NCBI GenBank assembly: GCA_031404815.1
Contig: JANNIH010000115.1
Coordinates: 19,427-83,426, forward strand
Direction of reading: 5' to 3'
DNA length: 64,000 nucleotides
Source of the DNA: DASYKS01 sp031404815
GTDB lineage: Bacteria; Acidobacteriota; Thermoanaerobaculia; Multivoradales; UBA5704
This document shows positions 15,826 to 23,600 of the stretch, in pieces. Below the pieces are notes generated by a model. The model saw only the letters and a program-made list of their open reading frames with translations. It was not told the DNA's origin and ran no database searches. How positions within the stretch are numbered: the first letter of the stretch is position 1; every line of letters starts with the position of its first letter. The position numbers were made by a program, and so were the translations under genes.

Positions 15826-16781
15826 CCGGGCAGCGCGCGCTCGACGGCCGGGTCGCCGTCATTTTGATCAACTGGAACGGTGCGTCCGACACGCTCGCGA
15901 CGTTGGCGTCGCTCGACCGAAGCGACCAGGCGGCGCAGCTGCGCTGCCTCGTTGTCGACAACGGCTCGACCGACGGCTCGGTCGCCCGGCTGCGCGTGGA
16001 GCGGCCAGGGGTAGAGCTGATCGAGACCGGTGCCAATCTCGGGTTTGCCGGCGGCAACGAGGTGGGCATTCGGCGTGCGCTCGAAGATCCGGAGATCCAC
16101 TGGATTCTGCTGCTCAACACCGATGTCGAGGTCGATCCCGGGTTCCTGGCGCCATTGCTCGCGGCCTGCGCCGACCGCCAAGTCGGCGCCGCCGGGCCGC
16201 TGATCTTCTATTTCGAGCGGCGCGATCTGATCTGGGCGGCCGGCGGCAAACTCCGCTGGCGCGAGACGGTGACCGAAGAGTGGGGCAACCGCCAGCCGGA
16301 GGGGCCGCGCTTTGCGCACGCCGCCGAGGTCACCTACCTCACCACCTGCTGCCTGCTGGTGCCGCGCGATGCGATGCTCCGCGTCGGTCCGCTCGATCCG
16401 GTCTACTTCATCAACGTCGATGACGCGGACTGGTGCCGCCGTGCCGCAGCGGCCGGCTATCGACTGCGCTATGAGCCCGCGAGCCGGATCTGGCACAAGG
16501 TGGCGGCTTCGACCGGTGGGGGCTATACCCCCGTCAAGACCTTCCACACCGGGCGCGGCAACGCGATCTTCGTCCGCCGCTACGGTGGTTGGCTCGCGCA
16601 CGCAATCTTCGTGGCCGCGAACTTGGTCGCCCTGCCGGTCGCCCTGCTGCGCGAGGGGCCGCGCGGCAACGCGCGCTCAGTGCGAGCGAAAGCGCGCGGC
16701 CTCTGGCGCGGTCTGTTCGATCCGCTGCCGGCGCCGCCAAGCTTTACTGCGGGGCCGCCGGCAGGGGGTGGGGCGCAATGA
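15822..16781 (+). CDS. GT2-family glycosyltransferase
   Basis: This 319-residue GT-A enzyme has VAVILINWNGASDTLATLAS at its N-terminus, the NGSTDGS nucleotide-binding motif, and a DxD-like Asp pair in LLLNTDVEVDPG. GGNEVGIRRAL and YFINVDDADWCRRA are typical of the rhamnosyltransferase-like GT2 subgroup. A hydrophobic C-terminal stretch (HAIFVAANLVALPVALL) may bind the membrane. It overlaps the membrane protein upstream and the site-2 protease downstream by four bases each, so the three are translationally coupled. Confidence 0.85.
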   Translation: MTGQRALDGRVAVILINWNGASDTLATLASLDRSDQAAQLRCLVVDNGSTDGSVARLRVERPGVELIETGANLGFAGGNEVGIRRALEDPEIHWILLLNTDVEVDPGFLAPLLAACADRQVGAAGPLIFYFERRDLIWAAGGKLRWRETVTEEWGNRQPEGPRFAHAAEVTYLTTCCLLVPRDAMLRVGPLDPVYFINVDDADWCRRAAAAGYRLRYEPASRIWHKVAASTGGGYTPVKTFHTGRGNAIFVRRYGGWLAHAIFVAANLVALPVALLREGPRGNARSVRAKARGLWRGLFDPLPAPPSFTAGPPAGGGAQ

Positions 16782-17485
16782 CCGCGAATCTGCTTTTCAC
16801 CGGGACGATCCAGCTGCTGCTGATCCTGTTTTTGGCCACCCTTCACGAAGCGGCGCACGCCTGGGCCGCCGACCGGTTCGGTGACCCGACGCCACGGGCG
16901 CTTGGACGGGTGTCGCTCAACCCGCTTGCGCACCTCGACCTGTTCGGCACCGTGATCCTGCCCGCCGCGTTGGTCGCCTTCGGCGTGCCGATTCCGTTCG
17001 GCTGGTCGCGCCCGGTGCCGATCGTCGCGGGCAACCTGCGCCGTCCGGGTTGGCATTCGCTCTTGGTGAGCGCTGCGGGTCCGGTGGCGAACGCCGCGTT
17101 TTCCCTGATGGCGCTGGTGGCGTTGAGCGTCGTCGTCCACACCCTCGGTCCCGAGGCGAAGCAGGCGGCCCGGATGTCGATGATCGGTGGCGGCCTGGTC
17201 GATCCGAATTCGCCCGCGTTCGCACTGCACGGCTTTGCCGTCGTCTTCACGCTCGTCCAGGCCTCGGTGATCAGCGCGTTTATCACCATGTTTCACCTCT
17301 TGCCGATCCCGCCGCTCGACGGCGGCATGATCCTGCTCCAGCTCGTTCCAGCGAGCTGGGCCGCGCGTTTGGCGGCGCTACGCCCGTACGGTTACCTGAT
17401 CGGCTCGGCGTTTGCCGTGACGCCCCTGTTCTGGATCGCGCTGATCCCGTTCTTGGTCGTCTTGAACCTGGTCGTCCAACTGTAG
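16778..17485 (+). CDS. Site-2-protease family (M50) membrane metalloprotease
   Basis: This 235-residue integral membrane protein has the zinc motif HEAAH near residue 24 and the second conserved motif LLPIPPLDGG near residue 180, as in the short M50 (SpoIVFB/Rip-like) proteins. It would cleave membrane-spanning substrates such as anti-sigma factors, though no target is encoded beside it. The start at ATG 16778 overlaps the GT2 stop. It lacks PDZ and CBS domains. The trpS gene follows after 68 bases. Confidence 0.85.
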   Translation: MTANLLFTGTIQLLLILFLATLHEAAHAWAADRFGDPTPRALGRVSLNPLAHLDLFGTVILPAALVAFGVPIPFGWSRPVPIVAGNLRRPGWHSLLVSAAGPVANAAFSLMALVALSVVVHTLGPEAKQAARMSMIGGGLVDPNSPAFALHGFAVVFTLVQASVISAFITMFHLLPIPPLDGGMILLQLVPASWAARLAALRPYGYLIGSAFAVTPLFWIALIPFLVVLNLVVQL

Positions 17486-17553
17486 GCCGGCTCCTTCCGG
17501 CTTCGGATTTGCGGCCCGCAACAGATCTCTCGAAAATTGACCGGAGGCACCGT

Positions 17554-18621
17554 TTGAGCCAACCACAGATCGTCCTTTCGGGCATGCGCCCGACCGGCCG
17601 TATCCATCTCGGGAACTACTTTGGCGCGCTCAAGAATTGGGTCGAGCTGCAAGACCGCTTCACCTGTTTCTATATGGCGGCCGATTGGCATGCGCTCACC
17701 AGCGATTATGCCGATCCGTCCGCGGTGCGCGACAACACGCTGGAGATGGTGGCGGATTGGATCGCGGCGGGGCTCGATCCTGCCAAGTCGGTCATCTTCA
17801 TCCAGTCGATGGTGCCCGAGCATGCCGAACTCCACCTGCTGTTTTCGATGATCACACCGCTCGGTTGGCTCGAACGGGTGCCGACTTACAAAGAGCAGAT
17901 GACCCAGATCGAGAACCGAGATCTTGCGACCTACGGTTTCCTTGGCTATCCGGTCTTACAGACCGTGGATATCCTGATCTACCGCGCCCACTTCGTGCCG
18001 GTGGGCGAGGACCAGGCGAGCCATATCGAGATCAGCCGCGAGATCGGCCGTCGGTTCAATTATCTTTACGGCGAGGTGTTCCCCGAGCCGCGCGCTCTGT
18101 TCACCCCCAGCCCGAAAGTGCCGGGGATCGATGGCCGCAAGATGTCCAAGTCGTACGGCAACGCGATCCATCTTTCGGACACCCCCGACGAGATCCGCAA
18201 GAAGTGCATGGATATGTTTACCGACCCGGAGCGCCTGCGGCGGAAAGATCCGGGACGGCCGAGCGTCTGCAACCTGTTCCAGTTTCACCGGTTGATGTCG
18301 TCCCCTGAACTCGCGGCCGAGGTCGAACGCCAGTGCCTGGCCTGTGAGATCGGCTGCGTCGACGACAAAAAGCTGCTCGCCGATCAGATCATCGGGTTTT
18401 TGGATCCGATGCGGCAGCGGCGCGCCGAGCTGGTCGGCGACCGCGGCGCGTTGATGGACATTTTGATCGAAGGTTCACGCCGCGCGCGCGACGTGGCGCA
18501 AGAGACCATGGAACTCGCGCGCCGGGCGATGAAGCTTGATTATTCGGAGTTCCAATCGTCGGAGTTCCAATCGTCGGACCTCGAATCGTCGGAGCCGGTG
18601 GTCACGAAGGGTTCGGTTTGA
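17554..18621 (+). CDS. trpS: Tryptophan-tRNA ligase
   Basis: This 355-residue class I synthetase charges tRNA-Trp. The HIGH-like signature appears in RPTGRIHLGNYFGALKNW and the KMSKS loop in GIDGRKMSKSYGN. The start is TTG 17554, with CCGGAGGC six bases upstream. The last 25 residues are unusual: a run of near-repeats SEFQSSEFQSSDLESSEP encoded by about three 15-base repeats, beyond the normal end of TrpRS. Its TGA overlaps the TTG of scpA. It heads the coupled run trpS-scpA-scpB-rluB-cmk. Confidence 0.95.
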   Translation: MSQPQIVLSGMRPTGRIHLGNYFGALKNWVELQDRFTCFYMAADWHALTSDYADPSAVRDNTLEMVADWIAAGLDPAKSVIFIQSMVPEHAELHLLFSMITPLGWLERVPTYKEQMTQIENRDLATYGFLGYPVLQTVDILIYRAHFVPVGEDQASHIEISREIGRRFNYLYGEVFPEPRALFTPSPKVPGIDGRKMSKSYGNAIHLSDTPDEIRKKCMDMFTDPERLRRKDPGRPSVCNLFQFHRLMSSPELAAEVERQCLACEIGCVDDKKLLADQIIGFLDPMRQRRAELVGDRGALMDILIEGSRRARDVAQETMELARRAMKLDYSEFQSSEFQSSDLESSEPVVTKGSV

Positions 18622-19436
18622 GCCGAGAGATTCGCACCGACGTACCGACGCCCGGGCTGCTGCCGGCCTCGTGGCGGGTGCATCTGCCGGTCTTCGACGG
18701 ACCACTCGATCTGCTGTTGCAGCTGATCAAGGTGAACAAGGTCGAGATCTCGGACATCCCCGTCGCCACGATTTGCGATCAGTTCCACGAATACCTGGCG
18801 CTGATGGAGATCATGAACCTAGACATCGCGGCCGAGTACATCTACGAGGCGGCGCTGTTGATCCATCTGAAGTCGCGGCTGCTGCTGCCGCGTCCGAAGA
18901 CGCTCGAAGGGTTGGTCATCGATGAAGATCCGCGCCAGGATCTGGTGGCGCGTCTGCTCGACTATCGGCGGTTGAAGGATGCGGCGCAGTCGCTCGCCGA
19001 GGTGGATCGCATGCGCGCCGGGGTCTGGCCGCGCAAACCGCAAAAGGTCGATCTCGGTCCCGAGCCCGAGCCGGAAGAGGCGACGATCGATCTCGGCGAG
19101 GTCTCGCTGTTCGATCTACTCGGCGCGTTCAAAAAGGCGATGGAGCGGTACGACAAAGAGCACCCGCCGGCGCTCCAGTTGGCCGGCGAGACCTTTTCGG
19201 TGCGTAGCCAGTTCGATCGGCTGATCGGGGTGCTCAACGCGGCGCGGCCTTACGACCTGCTGGAGGATCTCAAAAACCTGTCGTGCCGCTCGGAAGCGAT
19301 CGCCTGCTTTCTCGCCGTCTTGGAACTCGCGCGGTTGAACCTGGTGCGCATCCATCAGACCGGAGGTGGCGAGCTGCTGTTGTACCGCACGACCCGCCAG
19401 CTGGGAGATCAAGAATTGGAGACCGATCTCGGATGA
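18618..19436 (+). CDS. scpA: Segregation and condensation protein A
   Basis: This 272-residue kleisin has the N-terminal signature VFDGPLDLLLQLIKVNKVEI, then LIHLKSRLLLP, and a C-terminal winged helix that contacts Smc. With ScpB it forms the non-SMC part of condensin, which compacts and segregates chromosomes. TTG 18618 overlaps the trpS stop, and its own stop overlaps the scpB ATG. An acidic linker is normal for the family. No smc gene is in the window. Confidence 0.95.
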   Translation: MSREIRTDVPTPGLLPASWRVHLPVFDGPLDLLLQLIKVNKVEISDIPVATICDQFHEYLALMEIMNLDIAAEYIYEAALLIHLKSRLLLPRPKTLEGLVIDEDPRQDLVARLLDYRRLKDAAQSLAEVDRMRAGVWPRKPQKVDLGPEPEPEEATIDLGEVSLFDLLGAFKKAMERYDKEHPPALQLAGETFSVRSQFDRLIGVLNAARPYDLLEDLKNLSCRSEAIACFLAVLELARLNLVRIHQTGGGELLLYRTTRQLGDQELETDLG

Positions 19437-20287
19437 ATGACGAAACGATAGAGCCCACCGGGCCCACCGAAACTCTCGAGCCCGCCGCATCCGAGGCGCC
19501 ACTGCGCAAGCGGGCGCGCGAACGCCGGCCGACCGACCGCGCGGAGATGGAGATCGCGATCGAGGCGATCCTGTTCGTCTCGTCCGAGCCGGTGCCCAGG
19601 GCGAAGCTTGCCGAGCTGTTCGACGAGGAGGACCGGGCGGAGGCCGAGTGTGCGATCGATGCGGTGCTCGAACGGTTCGGTCCCGAGGTCGGGCGCGGCT
19701 TCATGGCCGAAGAGGTGGCGGGCGGCGTACGCCTGGCGACCCGGCCGGAGCTGGTTGGCTGGTTGCGCCGGTTTTTCGAAGTCGCGGTCGGCAACAAGCT
19801 TTCGATGGCCGCGCTCGAAACCCTCGCGATCATCGCCTATCGCCAGCCGATCACCGGGCCCGAGATCCAAGAGCTGCGCAACGTCAGCGCCTCCGGCACC
19901 TTGAAGACCCTTTTGGAGCGCCGCCTGGTGCGGATCACCGGACGGAAAGAAGTGGTGGGCAAGCCGTTCCTGTACGGGACGACGCGCGAGTTTTTGGTCC
20001 ACTTTGGCTTGAACAGCCTCGCCGACCTGCCGCCGCTCGAAGAGTTCGAGGAGACGTTCGGGAGCGATCCGGGAATCGTCGACCTTGCCGCAACCGACGA
20101 TTCGGTGGCCGATTCGGGCGCCGAATCGTTCGAGGACCGGACGAGCAATACCGCTCTACACGCCGTACACGTCGCCGACCTCTCGGCCGCCGACGAATCG
20201 CGCGAGCGCGAGCTTCTGGCCCAGGCCGAGGAGATCGAAGCGCGCCAGGAGGCCTCCGAGTCGGATGAGGCCGGGAGCCACCGATGA
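19433..20287 (+). CDS. scpB: Segregation and condensation protein B
   Basis: The 284-residue protein contains the paired winged-helix ScpB core (about residues 35-205): EIAIEAILFVSSEPVPRAKL, LETLAIIAYRQPITGPEI and VGKPFLYGTTREFLVHFGL. It dimerises and binds ScpA. N- and C-terminal extensions rich in Glu, Asp and Ser make it longer than the usual 190-200 residues. Start and stop overlap scpA and rluB by four bases. Confidence 0.95.
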   Translation: MNDETIEPTGPTETLEPAASEAPLRKRARERRPTDRAEMEIAIEAILFVSSEPVPRAKLAELFDEEDRAEAECAIDAVLERFGPEVGRGFMAEEVAGGVRLATRPELVGWLRRFFEVAVGNKLSMAALETLAIIAYRQPITGPEIQELRNVSASGTLKTLLERRLVRITGRKEVVGKPFLYGTTREFLVHFGLNSLADLPPLEEFEETFGSDPGIVDLAATDDSVADSGAESFEDRTSNTALHAVHVADLSAADESRERELLAQAEEIEARQEASESDEAGSHR

Positions 20288-22047
20288 ACGACGAGAAGCC
20301 GCGCGGAGACCGCATCCAGAAAATCCTTGCCCGGGCCGGAATCAGCTCGCGCCGCGAGGCCGAGACCCTGATCGTGGAGGGGCGGGTGACGGTCAACGGC
20401 CAGCTCGCCGAGCTCGGCCAGAAAGCCGACCCGGAGCACGATTCGATCAAGCTCGACGGCAAGCGGATCTTGCTCCCCAAAGAGCACCGCTACCTGCTGC
20501 TGAATAAGCCGCGCGGCGTGATGACCACGGTCGCCGATCCGGCCGGCCGGCCGACCGTGATCGATCTGGTGCCGCCCGCGCTCAGGAAGGCCCTGGTGCC
20601 GGTCGGCAGGCTCGACTTCTTGACCGAAGGGCTGATCCTGCTCACCGACGACGGCGATTTCGCCAACCGGGTCGCTCATCCGCGCTACGGCTGCCGGAAG
20701 ACCTACGAGGTGAAGGTCTCGGGCCGGCCGGCCGAGCGCGATCTCGACCGCCTGCGCGAGGGGTTGGTGCTCGAAGGCGTGCGCACGGCGCCCTGCCGGA
20801 TCGAGCAGCGGACGGTGACGCGGCCCAAAGGGGTGGACAGCGACAACAGCTGGTGGAACGTCGAGCTTTCCCAAGGGCGCACGCGACAGATCCGCGAGAT
20901 GTTCCAGCGCATCGGCCATCCGGTGAGCAAGCTCCGCCGGGTCGCGATCGGCGGGCTGACCGATCCGGCCCTGCCGCTCGGCTCGATCCGCGAGTTGACC
21001 CCGCGCGAGGTCGAGATGCTCCGCCACGGCAGCCGTTCGAGCGATCCGCTGCCGAGCGCCGGAAGCGGCCGAGTTCGCAAGATGGCGGGTTCGTCCGAAC
21101 GCTTCCCGGAGATCCGCCGCTGGCGCGAAAAGGGGGAGGAGATGGCGGCCGACGCACCGCGGGCACCTCGGGCACCGAGGGCGGCTCGACCGGAAGGAGC
21201 CGAGGGGAGAACGCAGGGCTCGCCGCCGACCCGGCCGAGGGCGATGCCGGAACCCCCTCCCCGACCGCAACCATCGCTCCTGCCGCGACGGGTGGAGGAG
21301 AGCGAAACGTCCCCTCCGCCGCGCCGGGCGGGAACGGCGACTCACGTCGCGGGTGAAGAGCGCGGCGGCCGGCCGGCGCCGCGACCGCCACGCAGCGTTC
21401 CCCGTGTACCCGATGCCCCTGCTCCCCGCCCGGCGTTCGATCGGGAACGGCCCTCCGGCCCCGCGGCGCGCCCGCGGCCGTCGAGCGCGCCGCGTTCGAC
21501 GGGCGGACCGCCGCGCTCCTCGACCTCGCCGCGCCCACCTCGATCGATCGGTGCGATCCCCGGAGCGCCCCGGCCGCGGAGCGGGCCGTATCCGCCGCCG
21601 GGGACGGATTGGGAAGAGCGGGGCAAGCCGGTACCCCGCGCCGCCGCTCGCCCGACCGCTCGCCCGACCACTCGTCCGACCGCCCGCCCCTCCGGGCGGC
21701 CGCCGAGCGGCGGAGCGGGAGCGCGGCCAACCGGACGGTCAACCGGCCGACCGACGGAACATGCCGGCTCGGGATCGGCACCCGCGCGCCGCACCGAGCG
21801 TCCGGCGGGCCGGCCGTCGGATCGACCGGTTCGTCCACCTTCGGAACGCCGCGGCGCCAAGCCGTCGGGTCGCCCGACCTCCGGCCGGCCGGGCCGTCCG
21901 GAATCGGGTCGCCCGCCGTCGGGCCGTCCGTCATCCGGTCGCCCCGCGTCCGGGCGTCCCACCTCAGGTCGCCCCGCTTCCGGTCGTCCGTCCGGCCGTC
22001 CTCCGGGTCGTCCGGGTGGTAAACCGGGAGGCCGGAGCAGCCGGTGA
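20284..22047 (+). CDS. rluB: 23S rRNA pseudouridine synthase (RluB family) with a long basic Pro/Arg tail
   Basis: The first 250 residues are a complete RsuA/RluB enzyme: S4 domain (RIQKILARAGISSRREAETL), the catalytic GRLDFLTEGLILLTDDGDF (Asp in RLD) and TRQIREMFQRIGHPV. It isomerises a uridine in 23S rRNA. The remaining 330 or so residues are low complexity, first Pro/Arg/Ala-rich and then a run of SGRP-type repeats ending GGKPGGRSSR. Family members are normally 230-320 residues. The tail is probably disordered and RNA-binding. The gene is coupled to scpB and cmk; the choice of RluB over related enzymes rests on neighbourhood and general similarity. Confidence 0.85.
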   Translation: MNDEKPRGDRIQKILARAGISSRREAETLIVEGRVTVNGQLAELGQKADPEHDSIKLDGKRILLPKEHRYLLLNKPRGVMTTVADPAGRPTVIDLVPPALRKALVPVGRLDFLTEGLILLTDDGDFANRVAHPRYGCRKTYEVKVSGRPAERDLDRLREGLVLEGVRTAPCRIEQRTVTRPKGVDSDNSWWNVELSQGRTRQIREMFQRIGHPVSKLRRVAIGGLTDPALPLGSIRELTPREVEMLRHGSRSSDPLPSAGSGRVRKMAGSSERFPEIRRWREKGEEMAADAPRAPRAPRAARPEGAEGRTQGSPPTRPRAMPEPPPRPQPSLLPRRVEESETSPPPRRAGTATHVAGEERGGRPAPRPPRSVPRVPDAPAPRPAFDRERPSGPAARPRPSSAPRSTGGPPRSSTSPRPPRSIGAIPGAPRPRSGPYPPPGTDWEERGKPVPRAAARPTARPTTRPTARPSGRPPSGGAGARPTGRSTGRPTEHAGSGSAPARRTERPAGRPSDRPVRPPSERRGAKPSGRPTSGRPGRPESGRPPSGRPSSGRPASGRPTSGRPASGRPSGRPPGRPGGKPGGRSSR

Positions 22048-22748
22048 GCGTCGGCGACTCTCCGGTCGCCCCGCTGATCGTAGCGATCGACGGCCCTTCC
22101 GGGGCGGGCAAGAGCACGATCGCGCGGCGGCTCGCAAGCAGGCTCGGAGTGCCGTATCTCGACACCGGCGCGATGTACCGGGCGCTCGCATTGGCGGCGC
22201 TCGAACGCGGCCTCGATCCTGAGGATCGTGTGAAGGTCGAGGCGCTCGCGGCTGCGGCGGATATCCGCCTCGAAGCGGCGGGGGATGGCAGCTACCAGGT
22301 TCTGCTCGACGGCGTGCCGGTAGAGGGGCGGATTCGCACCCCGGAGGTCGGACGCGCCTCTTCCGCGGTCTCCGCCCACCCGGGCGTCCGGTCGGGGATG
22401 GTGGCGCTCCAGCGGGCGACCGCGGAGCGGCTCGGCGGCGTGTTGGAGGGGCGCGACATCGGCACCCGGGTCTTCCCCGATGCGCCGTACAAGTTTTTCC
22501 TCGATGCCGACTCGGGAGTCCGCGCCGAGCGGCGCCAGGCCCAGCTCGCGGAGTCGGGGCGCGAGGTCCGGCGCGCCGAGGTCGAAGCGGACCTGGCCGA
22601 GCGCGACCGGCGCGACCGGGACCGCGCCGATTCGCCGCTCACCTGCGACGACAGCTATATCCGGATCGACGCCACCGGGCTAGGAATCGACCAGGTGCTC
22701 GCCCTGATGGTCTCGGCTCTCAGAAACGAGATGGAAAATCGGGTCTAA
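22044..22748 (+). CDS. cmk: Cytidylate kinase
   Basis: This 234-residue P-loop kinase has IAIDGPSGAGKSTIARRLA-like sequence at residues 13-32, YLDTGAMYRALAL, and EGRDIGTRVFPDAPYKFFLD with the lid region following. It phosphorylates CMP and dCMP. GTG 22044 overlaps the rluB stop. The stop codon lies inside a 10-bp tandem repeat. It ends the trpS-scpA-scpB-rluB-cmk run. Confidence 0.93.
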   Translation: MSVGDSPVAPLIVAIDGPSGAGKSTIARRLASRLGVPYLDTGAMYRALALAALERGLDPEDRVKVEALAAAADIRLEAAGDGSYQVLLDGVPVEGRIRTPEVGRASSAVSAHPGVRSGMVALQRATAERLGGVLEGRDIGTRVFPDAPYKFFLDADSGVRAERRQAQLAESGREVRRAEVEADLAERDRRDRDRADSPLTCDDSYIRIDATGLGIDQVLALMVSALRNEMENRV

Positions 22749-22776
22749 TCGGGTCTAATCGGGTATTATTGGGTAT
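22737..22776 (+). repeat. Four 10-bp tandem repeats over the cmk stop codon
   Basis: AATCGGGTCT occurs twice, then AATCGGGTAT, then TATTGGGTAT, in exact 10-base phase. The second base triplet after the first unit supplies the cmk TAA. The repeat is AT-richer than its surroundings and looks like slippage-generated DNA. Confidence 0.8.
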
Positions 22777-22790
22777 GGAATCGCCGCGGT

Positions 22791-23009
22791 CACTTCCTGC
22801 TCATCTCGCGTCTTCCAAGACTTGATGGAGATCGCCCGCGAGAGCAGATCCTCGACCTCGGCGTCCGATAGCTTCGCCCCCTCGATGCGCGTAGAAGAGC
22901 CGACGCTCTCGATGTTCGCCACCTTGCGGAGTGCAAGGAGCCGGTCCGGCGAGAGTGTTTTCAGGGCCTCCCACCTCCCCTTGGACTGATCGACTTCGGC
23001 GATGACTGG
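22791..23009 (-). pseudogene. N-terminal part of a Fic protein, inverted relative to its C-terminal part
   Basis: On the minus strand 73 codons read PVIAEVDQSKGRWEALKTLS, LRKVANIESVGSSTRIEGAK and SKSWKTRDEQEV-like sequence (SIKSWKTRDEQEV). This is the N-terminal region of bacterial Fic AMP-transferases, with SSTRIEG matching the inhibitory (S/T)xxxE(G/N) helix. After EQEV the similarity stops and the frame ends at TAG 22757-22755. The matching C-terminal half starts at the same junction, 23009, on the opposite strand. Confidence 0.7.
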
Positions 23010-23539
23010 ATGAGGAAGCGCTGCACCCGCTCCTCATCATCGCCGTCTCGATCGTGACGATTCTCGCGATCCATCCTTTCCAAGATGGAAACGGGAGGCT
23101 TTCGCGTGTGCTCACCACGCTTCTCTTGCTGCGAGCGGGCTACGCCTATGTGCCGTATGCTTCGCTGGAGCGCGTGATCGAGGAAAACAAAGACCTTTAC
23201 TACAGGGCGCTCCGGCGTACGCAGACGACACTCAAGAACGAAGCGCCGGATTGGGAGCCTTGGGTTGGTTTTTTCCTGCGCTGCCTCAAGAAGCAGAAGG
23301 ATAGCCTTGCGGCACGATTGAACCGCGAACGGATCGCAGAGGGCGGCGAAGCCGATTTGCCGGCGCTGGCGCTCCAGGTTCTCAAAGCCCTGCGTGCGCA
23401 AGAGCGCCTGACGATCGCGCAGCTTGCATTGATGACAGGGGCAAATCGGAACACGCTAAAAGTTCGTCTGCGCGAACTGGTCATGGACGGGCGCGTGCGA
23501 CAGCACGGAAAGGCGCGTGCCACGTGGTATTCGCTATGA
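23009..23539 (+). pseudogene. C-terminal part of the same Fic gene (catalytic loop and winged helix)
   Basis: From 23009 the plus strand reads DEEALHPLLIIAVSIVTILA, then the intact Fic motif HPFQDGNGRLSRV, and ends with a winged helix (TIAQLALMTGANRNTLKVRL, RATWYSL). Upstream in frame is a TGA at 23003. GTG 23054 could start a 161-residue product, but that would lack most of the Fic fold. About 100 residues that normally link DEQEV to this segment are absent, and the N-terminal part is inverted next door. It is therefore a rearranged pseudogene. Confidence 0.75.
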
Positions 23540-23600
23540 GCGCCGAACTCGAAGCCGTGCGATACACCAGGTAGGTGGAATTTCATCCGCGTCTCCTCCG

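Noticed and set aside
19837..22379. Several long minus-strand frames opposite scpB, rluB and cmk
   Set aside because: They arise from high GC and from the SGRP repeats in the rluB tail; composition is Arg/Pro/Gly only and the plus-strand genes are certain.
23054..23539. Functional short Fic protein starting at GTG 23054
   Set aside because: The Fic motif is intact, but the helices before it that form the active-site cleft are missing, and its N-terminal part lies inverted next to it; a pseudogene is the simpler reading.
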